This document shows positions 1 through 8,200 of a stretch of 52,060 nt of DNA, piece after piece. Where the stretch lies: the NCBI GenBank assembly GCA_001898415.1, contig MKTU01000040.1:1-52060 (forward strand), in the 5' to 3' direction. Within the stretch, counting starts at the first letter, position 1, and every line of letters starts with the position of its first letter. Under the pieces are notes generated by a model. The model saw only the letters and a program-made list of their open reading frames with translations. It did no database searches and was not told the origin of the DNA. A program made the position numbers and the translations under genes. Source of the stretch: Rhodanobacter sp. 67-28. Its GTDB lineage: Bacteria; Pseudomonadota; Gammaproteobacteria; Xanthomonadales; Rhodanobacteraceae.

Positions 1-300
1 GGTCAGCACGGTATCGCTGCCCAGGGTCACCGCATCGTTGTAGGTCTGCGTGCCGCTGGTGGTGATGGTGCCGCCCAGCTTCGTGCTGCCGCCGCTATCG
101 GTTGTCAGGCTGGTCAACGCGTTCGAAGTGCCGACGGCGCCCGCAAATGTGGTCGTGCCGCTGTCAACCACCGACAACGCATGCGTGCCGTCGACAGTCG
201 AGGCAAAGGTGATGTCGCTGCCGCTCAACACGCGGTCGCCGCCCAACACCAATGCCGTGTTGTAGGTTTGTGCTCCGCTGGTCGTCACGTTGCCGACAAG
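1..300 (-). repeat. 222-bp (74-codon) tandem repeat unit in tpsA
   Basis: The string taggt(c/t)tg(c/t)g occurs at 41 and at 263, exactly 222 bases apart and in frame. The encoded units share TTSGxQTYN followed by a LGxDxVLxG-type segment. At least one full unit plus the start of the next lie in the window, so an array probably continues to the left. Confidence 0.7.
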
Positions 301-2829
301 CGTGAGCGCAGCGGCATTGGTCAGACTGAAGCTTGAGGCGGTGAAACTTCCGAGATTGCCGATCTGGTTGGCCTCTCCCAACGTGGTGGCACCGGCCGAG
401 CTGCCAGTCAGGGTGCCGACCGTGATGGTGGCTCCCCCCACTTGCGAGATGGTCCCTCCGGTATTCAGCGAGAGGGTGGTGGCGTGGGCCGGAGCGATGG
501 CCGCCGTGATAGCCAGGTCGCCGCTGTTGGCGTCACCGATCACGATCGTGTTGGCGGTGATCTGATCCAGTTCGGCACTCGTCACGCCAAGCTGGGGATC
601 TGCGGGAAACGGAGCGTCGGGGCCCAGCGAAATGAGCCTTCCCGCCGTAGCCTGCCGGATGGCCACGATACCGGCGGTGCCGGCATTGATGGTTCCGAGT
701 ATGTCGACGTTGTCTGCAACCAGGCTGACGTTTGCGCCGGTAGCGACACCATTGGTGGTATCCACTGCGACGCCCGTGCCGATGTTGATGCGCGCGCCGC
801 CGCCGGCGGCTCCGAGCGTCACCGCACCACCGGCGGTGACGATGCCCGAACCCACCACGCCCAGATCGCTCGTGGTGGTGGTGATGCCGACGTTGCCGCT
901 GCCGGCGGTACCGCTGACATTCACGCCATTGGCGTCAACGATGTTGACCGCGCCGGTACCCTTCGCGCTGAACACGATGCTGTCGACGTCCGTCTGGATG
1001 GCACCCGATGCGCCGATCGCGCCATTGGTGCCGCCCGCCGTGAGAGTCAGGGCGCTGCCGGAAATCGTGCCCGCAGTGCGCGAGATGCTGCCTGCAGTCG
1101 CAGTCAGCGTGGCCGTACCACCGCCCAGCGAGATGTCGTTGTTGAGCGAAATGTTGCGGCCGGCGAGCAACGACAGGTTCAGCACGTCGCCGCCAAGCAC
1201 CGAATCGAATATCTTGTTGTTGATGACGATGTCGTTCGCCGCATTGAACGTGAGCGAGTTGGTTCCCTTGCCGTTGTAGTCGAGGTCGGCATTGAGGGTG
1301 ATGTCGCCAGCTTCGGAATTGGCGCCCCCCGTACCCGTCGTGACCGTGACGCTGGCGCCACCGGTCAAGGCGGCGGTGATCAGGTCGACGCCGAGCGACG
1401 CTCCGTCGTTGGTCGACACAAAGGGGTTGGCGGCATTGATCTTGGTGTTGCCGCCGCCCGCGACGATCGTGATGTTGTTCGGATCGATCAGCCAGTTGCC
1501 GCCCAACCCGTCGGCGCTGCGCGCGAAGACCTGCGGCGTACCGGTGATGGTGAGCGCGCCGTGGCTCGACGTCTCGACGAAACCGCCGTTGCCGCCGTCA
1601 ATGCCGCCGCGCGCGGACAAGCCGCCGGCGATGACCGAGTTGTCGCGCGAGAACACGGCGATGCTGCCGCCGTCGCCCTTGCCGGTTGCATCGGCGTTGA
1701 GCGACGCATCCGGCCCGATGTACGTGCGCGCGGCCACGGCGAGGCCTTCGCCTCCACGGACGCCGCCACCGATGCGAATGGCTCCGCCACCCAGGCGACC
1801 CGAAGCATCCACCGTGCCGCCGGTGACCATCACGTCATGGTCCGACAGCAATTCGATGCGCCCGCCATGGTCACCCGTGGCGGTGACACTGCCGCTGCTC
1901 TGCACATTGCCGCCGTTGCCCACCAGCCGCACCACGCCGCCGTCGGTGCTGATACCGCTGGCGTCGATCACGCCGGAGTTGTTGACCAGGTTGGTGAACA
2001 GATCCTTGGCTGCCGAGGCCTGCAGCACCACGGTGCCTCCTTCGGCCTTGAGGGTGCCGGAGTTGCTGACTGCCGCTTCCTTGTCGTCCAGGCGCTGCTT
2101 CAGTTCGCCGGTGATCTGGATGTTGATCAGGCCGTTGCCGTCGAAGTCGAGTACGGCGTGTTCGGCGCCGTCGAGGTTGATGCTGCCGTAGTTGGCCAGG
2201 ATCACGCCGTCGTTGGCCACGCTGCCGCCGACCAGTGCGACGGAGCCGCCGCTGGCGGCCTGAATCAGACCGTGGTTGACGATGCCCGCGCCCGCGCCGA
2301 CCGCGTTGAGGCTGTAGTTGCCGGCAAGGAAATCCTTCGGGGTGAGGTCCAGCGTGCTGGCCATCAGGCCGCCGACATTCATCTGTGCCGTGGCGCCGAA
2401 GATGATGCCGTGGGTGTTGATCAGGAAGACCTGGCCGTTGGAGTTGATCTTGCCGAAGATCTGGCTGGGGTTCTGATCGAGGATGCGGTTGAGCGCCACC
2501 GCCGAGCGCCCGGGCTGGTTGAACAGCACCGATTCGTTGGCCTTGAGGTTGAATGTCTCCCAGTTCAGCGCCAGTCGCTGCGAGATCTGGTTGATCACCG
2601 TCTCGTTGCCGTTCTGGGTGATGCTGCCGGTGCCGCCGACCACCGTGCCACCGGTGGGGCCGCCGGCGAAGGCGTCAGGACTGACGGCGATCGAGCCGAT
2701 CGCGAGCCCGATGCACAAGCTGATCGGCCAGGTCCTGTGCAGCGGCAGGCTGCCGGAGGGCAAGCGTGCGATCCGATCCACGGAAGCGCCGTTGCGCGAT
2801 TCACGCCGGGTGCTGATGTGCTTGCTCAT
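1..2829 (-). CDS. Filamentous-haemagglutinin-like TpsA exoprotein, N-terminal 943 residues, runs off the window
   Basis: Large surface or secreted protein of a two-partner secretion system. The frame is open from the ATG at 2829 to base 1, so the C-terminus is outside the window. A long N-terminus (about 55 residues) ends in a hydrophobic stretch and a plausible cleavage site after AFA (residues 53-55). The TPS secretion domain follows, with the typical NGQVFLIN and GIIFG blocks near residues 140-160 that begin the beta-helix in this family. The rest is Gly/Thr/Ser-rich, low-complexity beta-helical sequence. A 74-residue repeat with a TTSGxQTYN core begins near the left edge. The start lies 14 bases after the tpsB stop with an AGGG-type ribosome site. 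The C-terminal function (adhesin, haemolysin or contact-dependent toxin) cannot be seen. Confidence 0.9.
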   Translation of the reverse strand, partial: MSKHISTRRESRNGASVDRIARLPSGSLPLHRTWPISLCIGLAIGSIAVSPDAFAGGPTGGTVVGGTGSITQNGNETVINQISQRLALNWETFNLKANESVLFNQPGRSAVALNRILDQNPSQIFGKINSNGQVFLINTHGIIFGATAQMNVGGLMASTLDLTPKDFLAGNYSLNAVGAGAGIVNHGLIQAASGGSVALVGGSVANDGVILANYGSINLDGAEHAVLDFDGNGLINIQITGELKQRLDDKEAAVSNSGTLKAEGGTVVLQASAAKDLFTNLVNNSGVIDASGISTDGGVVRLVGNGGNVQSSGSVTATGDHGGRIELLSDHDVMVTGGTVDASGRLGGGAIRIGGGVRGGEGLAVAARTYIGPDASLNADATGKGDGGSIAVFSRDNSVIAGGLSARGGIDGGNGGFVETSSHGALTITGTPQVFARSADGLGGNWLIDPNNITIVAGGGNTKINAANPFVSTNDGASLGVDLITAALTGGASVTVTTGTGGANSEAGDITLNADLDYNGKGTNSLTFNAANDIVINNKIFDSVLGGDVLNLSLLAGRNISLNNDISLGGGTATLTATAGSISRTAGTISGSALTLTAGGTNGAIGASGAIQTDVDSIVFSAKGTGAVNIVDANGVNVSGTAGSGNVGITTTTSDLGVVGSGIVTAGGAVTLGAAGGGARINIGTGVAVDTTNGVATGANVSLVADNVDILGTINAGTAGIVAIRQATAGRLISLGPDAPFPADPQLGVTSAELDQITANTIVIGDANSGDLAITAAIAPAHATTLSLNTGGTISQVGGATITVGTLTGSSAGATTLGEANQIGNLGSFTASSFSLTNAAALTLVGNVTTSGAQTYNTALVLGGDRVLSGSDITFASTVDGTHALSVVDSGTTTFAGAVGTSNALTSLTTDSGGSTKLGGTITTSGTQTYNDAVTLGSDTVLT

Positions 2830-2843
2830 GTCGTCGTCATCCC

Positions 2844-4589
2844 TCAGAACGTGAAGCTGAAGCGGGTATAGATGTGGAAACCCTTGCCGTTGGACGCGTT
2901 CTGCGAACTGGTGGTCTTGGCCGCGTCGAAGTGCAGCTCGAATTGCTTGAATCGCGGCAGGCGGAAGATGAAGCCCGCACCGGCACCGCTCAGCTCCGCG
3001 CTGTCCGGCGTGGTCATGCGGTTGGCGCCGGCCGAGTAGCCCCTGGCGTAGTCGTAGAACACCTCGAACTCCAGCAGCTCGCGCCACGGCCTGCCGTAGA
3101 ACGGCGACACCTTGTCGCCGAAACCGGGAGCATCGACGTGGTATTCCAGCGCGGTGTAGAAGCCGCGGTCGCGCAGTGCGTCGGCGATCGGGTAGGAGCG
3201 CACGCTGTCCGGGCCGCCCATCGCGAACTGCTCCAGCGGCACCAGCGCGTCGCGGGTGTACTGGCTGATGAACTTGAAGTTCAGGCGCTGCGACTTGGTC
3301 AGGAACTGCAACCGGGTGTAGGAGAGCTTCGCGACGAGGAAGCTGCGGTCATGCTGCGGGCTGATCAGGTCGGGCTCGCGCGAATCGTCCCTGATCGACT
3401 TGCGCAGGGCCACCTGCATGATGTCCACGCCGTGGAAGCGGCGATCGGTATGCAGCATGCCCCAGGTGGCTTCCGCCACCGTGAACTTCTCGTCGGACAG
3501 GTGGAAGCCCAGGCTGTCGAGCTGGGAGCGTTCCCTCAGCAGGTGCAGGGTGGCCACGTGCTGCAGGTCGTCGCGATTGATGTACTTCCAGTCGAGGCCG
3601 CCGTAGTAGAGCGAGCTGGGGCCTTTCACGTCGAGCGCGGCGAAGGTGCCGGTATTGATCTGCAGCTCGTTGCGCGAGGCGCCGACCACCGCCGACAACC
3701 CCGGCGTGCTCGTGAACGGCACCCGGTAGGTCAGCGCACCGTAGATGTTGTCGTTGGGGTCGAGCGCGTAATCGACGTTGGCCGTGAAGGTGTCGCCCAG
3801 GTGCAGCGGATTGGCCCATTCCACGCCGGCCTGCACGCGGTACTTGCCGGTCAGGTCGGTGCCGTAGTTGTTGGCGCCGAGAGTGAACTGAACCGGCCGC
3901 TTCTCGTGGGCGATCATGATCAGGTCGGTGTCGCCGGTCTGCTCGCCGGGCTGGAAGGTCGAGGCCACGGTGACGCCGGGAAGGTCGCGCGCATAAAGCA
4001 AGGCGGAATCGACGTCGCTCTTCAGCAGGGGCTTGCCGCGCAATTCCTGCGCCGCCGCCGAGATCACGTCCGGCCGATAGCGCTTGGTGCCCTTGACGAT
4101 GATCTTGCCGATCTGCCCTTCCAGCACCTGGATGCCGACGACCTGGTCGGAGCCGATGGTCTGCGCCGGCAGGAACGCGTTGGAGACGATGAAGCCGGCG
4201 GTGCGATAACGCTCGGTGATCTTGTCGGCGACGCCCTGCATCTGGGCGAAGCTCAACTCGGCCGTGCCCGCGCCTGCGGCCAGCTCGCGGAACTGCGCAT
4301 CGGCCAGTGCCTGGATGCTGGCCGGCGTGATGCCGAGTTGCGCATGGCTGCCGACGCCGCTGACGCGAAAGCCGCGTACCGCGACCGTCTGCACGGCCGC
4401 CGCATCGCGATCGCGTACCGGCGGAACGACGCCGCCCGGCGGCGGCGATGGCGTCGCCTGCGCGGGAGTCGAAGTGGGTGCGGGTGAAGACTGACCTGGC
4501 GCAGCCGTTGCTGCTTCCTGGGCGTGAACCACGCCGCCGGTGAATGCCAAGGCCGATGTCAACGCTGCGGCGAGACGGACAATTCGCAC
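2844..4589 (-). CDS. TpsB outer-membrane transporter (ShlB/FhaC/HecB family)
   Basis: Omp85-type two-partner secretion transporter that exports the TpsA encoded directly downstream. Counted from the GTG at 4589 the protein has 581 residues. It shows a signal peptide (RIVRLAAALTSALAFTGGVV then HA/QEA), a Pro-rich linker, a POTRA_2-type domain (VAVRGFRVSG through LEGQIGKIIVKG), and a C-terminal beta-barrel ending in ...FHIYTRFSFTF with a terminal aromatic, as outer-membrane proteins need. Start choice: the frame is open to an ATG at 4676, with further ATGs at 4613 and 4610. GTG 4589 is preferred because GGGGGAG lies 6 bases upstream and the signal peptide then starts at the N-terminus. The ATG at 4613 is the main alternative. 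Confidence 0.9.
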   Translation of the reverse strand: MRIVRLAAALTSALAFTGGVVHAQEAATAAPGQSSPAPTSTPAQATPSPPPGGVVPPVRDRDAAAVQTVAVRGFRVSGVGSHAQLGITPASIQALADAQFRELAAGAGTAELSFAQMQGVADKITERYRTAGFIVSNAFLPAQTIGSDQVVGIQVLEGQIGKIIVKGTKRYRPDVISAAAQELRGKPLLKSDVDSALLYARDLPGVTVASTFQPGEQTGDTDLIMIAHEKRPVQFTLGANNYGTDLTGKYRVQAGVEWANPLHLGDTFTANVDYALDPNDNIYGALTYRVPFTSTPGLSAVVGASRNELQINTGTFAALDVKGPSSLYYGGLDWKYINRDDLQHVATLHLLRERSQLDSLGFHLSDEKFTVAEATWGMLHTDRRFHGVDIMQVALRKSIRDDSREPDLISPQHDRSFLVAKLSYTRLQFLTKSQRLNFKFISQYTRDALVPLEQFAMGGPDSVRSYPIADALRDRGFYTALEYHVDAPGFGDKVSPFYGRPWRELLEFEVFYDYARGYSAGANRMTTPDSAELSGAGAGFIFRLPRFKQFELHFDAAKTTSSQNASNGKGFHIYTRFSFTF

Positions 4590-4856
4590 GATACACTCCC
4601 CCGGCTGCATCATCTTTCCATTGACGGCACGCCTGGACATCGAAGGCGCGCCAGCTGCGAAATCGAAGCCCCCCACGGATCGAGCAATTGCTGCCCCCGG
4701 GCTTGGATCGTCCGATCAGGATACACCCTCGTCGCGCTGCGGAACCAGTCACCGCAGGCCTGCACGCGACGGTTTGGCGAGCGATTTTCCGCCCTCCGTC
4801 CCGCCCTCGTGACGCGCCGCAGCAGCCGATGCCGGAACCGGCAAGCCCGGCGCAAG
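4590..4856. other. Spacer between the T6SS cluster and the TPS pair
   Basis: 267 bases (243 if tpsB starts at 4613). It should hold the tpsB promoter. The best -10-like match on the minus strand is TATCCT near 4718, but it has no convincing -35 at the right distance. No terminator or repeat was seen. Confidence 0.35.
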
Positions 4857-5228
4857 CTAGCCGCGCAACACCCAGTAGGCGAGCGCACCCAACGCGATGA
4901 CGAGCAGCAGCACGCCGCCCGCCACCGACTTCCAGCGCGTGGCCGGTCGCATCGCCAGCAGGCTGGTCAGGGCATGGCTGGCCGAGTCGGCGGAGGCATC
5001 GTCACGCGGTGCCGCCGGCGCCCTGCGCGGTCGCGGGGTGGTGGTGGCCGTCGGCGGCACCAGGGTGTTGCGGGCGGTGACCACCGCACTGGGGTCGTAC
5101 AGGCTTTCCAGCAATCGCCGGCGACGCGCGCGATACTCGGCGCGGGTGATCCGGCCAAGACGATGGGCGTCGTCGAGCACACGCAGATCCTGGTTCACGG
5201 CACGCCCGCGTTCAGCGAAATCGATCAT
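4857..5228 (-). CDS. Small tail-anchored protein with SHOCT-like segment, last gene of the T6SS cluster
   Basis: 123-residue protein of unknown function. Residues near 15-45 (VLDDAHRLGRITRAEYRARR followed by RRLLESL) resemble the SHOCT motif (short C-terminal domain, leucine-spaced G-x-I-T-x-x-E-Y). A basic and Pro-rich linker follows, and the last ~22 residues (GGVLLLVIALGALAYWVL) are one hydrophobic helix, which suggests an inner-membrane tail anchor with the bulk in the cytoplasm. The ATG overlaps the ppkA stop as ATGA, so it is probably translationally coupled to the kinase and may act with it. Assigning SHOCT is by eye only. Confidence 0.75.
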   Translation of the reverse strand: MIDFAERGRAVNQDLRVLDDAHRLGRITRAEYRARRRRLLESLYDPSAVVTARNTLVPPTATTTPRPRRAPAAPRDDASADSASHALTSLLAMRPATRWKSVAGGVLLLVIALGALAYWVLRG

Positions 5229-8200
5229 TTCACCTCCCTGAGGATGCGGAAGCCGACGTCGCGCTGCGGCGAGCCGCCATCGCTGCGCTGGGTGCCCACG
5301 CTGCAATCGGACCAATAGCTGGTGTAGCTGCCGCCGCGCACGGCCACGCTGCCACCGCTGACGACCCACTCCCAGGCGTTGCCGGTCATGTTGACCAGAC
5401 CCCAGGGATTGCGCGAACGCCCGCGGGCGGAAACCAGCGCGCCGCTGCCGTCGCCGCCGCCAGCCGAAGGCGGCACGCAGTTGCTGTCCTCGGCCTGCTT
5501 GAAGCGGCCGCCGGCGCTGGCGGCATTGAGCCATTCGGCATCCGTCGGCAGGCGATAGCTGAAGCCGCTGACATCGCTGAGCCACCGCGCATAAGCCTGC
5601 GCCTGGCTGAGCGGGATGTTGGTGATCGGCGCATTGCCGAGATCCGGATCGCTGACCGACTTGGCTGCGCACTTGCCGGATGCGCGGCAGAACGCGTTGA
5701 ACTCGTTGATCGATACCTCCGCACGCGACATCGCATACGGCCGTCCACCGCCCGCGCCAGGCACCACCACCATGAAGGGGCCATACGACGTCCCGAAGCT
5801 GTCGCGGCAGAACTTGCCGGTCCCGGCCATCCCGGCTTTGGCGCACGGATCGGGGCCGCTCGGCCCGCTCGGCACATTGGCGACCTTGCCCGGCTGCGCC
5901 GGTGTCGGTGCGCCGGGCCGGGGGATCGGCACGGGCCGCCCCGGCAGGGCGCCCTGCTCCGCGGCCGGCGTCGGCTCAACGGGCGTGGCGGGTGCGGGTG
6001 CCGGCGCCGGTGCCGCCGCGGCACTCGGCTTGACCCGGTCGAGTTGCTCCTCCAGCGTCTTGCCGGTCAGCTGGCCACGAATGCGCATGTCCGACTCGAG
6101 CGCGGCCAGCGCCTTCGGATCGTTGCGCCGCACGCTCGCCAGCTGCTGCTTCAACCGTGCGTAATCGGCCGTGCTGGTCGGCTGCCGGGCCGCGGCCATG
6201 ATCGCCGCCACCACGTCGTAGCGTGCCTTCGCGCCACGCAACTGGGCATTGCCGCCGAGCACCTGCAGGCCTTGGCCAAGCACCTCGGCGGCCTTTTCGT
6301 AGCGCCCCTTCCGGAACGTTTCCTGGCCCAGGCCGAGATAGGCATCGGCCAGCAGCTTCGGACCCTCGTTCTGCAGGAACGGGTTGTCCGGCTGCAGCGC
6401 CTTGATCCGCGCCAGCGACTGACTCGCCTTGCCGACGTCCGCCGCGGCCGCCGCGCTGCGCATCGACTCGATGCGCGACTTCACTTCCGCATCCGCGCTG
6501 TCGCGCGCCGCCTTGGCCTGGAGGTCGGCCTGCAGCGCATCCAGCTTGGCACTCTCGGCCAGCAAGCGTGGCGACTGCGGCACATACTTCAGCCCGAAGT
6601 CCACCGCCAGGCGCGCCTGCGGCAGATGCTGCGGATCAGCCTGCGAGGCGGCCACGTCGGCAATCGAGGTGGCCAACGCACCGACCGTGCGGGTGGTTTC
6701 CGGCGAGGTATCGCCCTTGAGCGAGGCCATCGCGCTGGCCACGGCCTGCTGCCAGTCGGGCGTGAGCAACGGCTTGGCGGCGAGCCCGGCCAGGGTGGCG
6801 CGAGCAGCGGCAATGGCTTGCACCTGCTGTTGCTGCTGGCGCGCCTGCGCGGCGCTGCGGGCCGCACCGACCTCGGCCAGCACGGTGGCGTAGCCGGCTT
6901 CGGCCGGGTCCATTCGCTGACCGGCCTGGACGATGCGCTGGGCTTCATCGAGATCGCCAGCGGCGATCCGCTCGCGCGCCAGCTTGATCAGGCTGGCATC
7001 GACGTTGCCGCGCACCTCGGCGTAAGCCGGTGCGCCGACACCCATCTGCTCGCGCGCGGTACCCAGCGCGCTGCTGACGTCCTGCAACCACACGGCCGTG
7101 CCCAGCGGCTTGGCCAGCAGGTCGTCGACGCGGCGCTTGGCCAGCGCATTGCGTTGGGCTTCGCTGGCGGCCTTCTGCGCCAGCTGGTTCTGCTGCTCCA
7201 GCAGTTTCTGGCGAGTCGAGGACAGATCGGCATCGCCGGGAAACAGGTTGACGCCGAAGCCCGCGATGGCGATGGCGCCGTCGAGATCGCCGGCGCCCTG
7301 GCGTTCGGCAGCCTGGGCGGCCAGCGCCTGCTTGAGGCGCTCCGCCTGCGCCGGCAGGCGGGCGTCGTCGGCCAGCAGCTTGGCGGCGCCCTGGTAGGCG
7401 GTGGCGGCGCGGTTGCGCCAGTCGTCGCTGTTGTCGGGATGATCGAGCAGGCCACTGAGCGAGAGCAGGCTCTGCTCGCGCTGCTGCTGCAACTGCGCGG
7501 CCTGCTGTTGCGCCAGTTGCTGCGCGGCGAGCGCCTTGCCCAGCTCATCCAGTTGCGCGCCGCGCTGCTTGATCCGCGTGGAATCGGGGAACAGGCGGCT
7601 GGCCAGCTTGAATTCGGTCGCGGCCTGGTCGACCTGCCCGGCATCCAGCGACTTGCCGATCGCCGCGTCGTACTTGAGTTCCAGCTCGGTGTTCTTCAGC
7701 AGCGCGCTGGTCGGGTCGATGGCGCGGATCTTGTCCAGCGTGGCGACCACGTTGTCCGGCTGGTTCTCGAAGATCGCCCCGGCACCGATCTGCTGGCTGA
7801 GTTGCGTGTCGAGCGCGTTGAGCAGGTCGTTGCGCTGCTTCTCGATCTCGCTGCGCTTGATGTCCAGCGCGGGCGAATACAGTTTCAGGTCGTCGCGCAG
7901 CGTGAACACCTTCTGCGTACCGGCGTAGTCGTAGCGACCCTCGGTCGGGTTCCAGTACGCGTCGATCCGACTGAGCAGGAACTTCTGGATCAGGTCGCTC
8001 TGGTCGACCACGATGCGCTTGCGGTCGTCGTCGCTGAGCGTGTCCAGTGCCTGCAGCGCCTGCGACTCGCTGGCGTAGCGATCCGGCCGGGTCAACGTGA
8101 AACGCTGGATCACTTCGTTGACGTGATGGTCGTGGCGCCAGGTGACCCAGCCCCACACGCCGCCGGCGACGATCAGCACCGCCGGCACGCCGTAGATCAG

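Noticed and set aside
442..2871. Long plus-strand open frame (809 codons) opposite tpsA
   Set aside because: Low-complexity Asp/Arg/Val-rich translation with no domain; the minus strand has a clear TpsA. High GC removes stops on the opposite strand.
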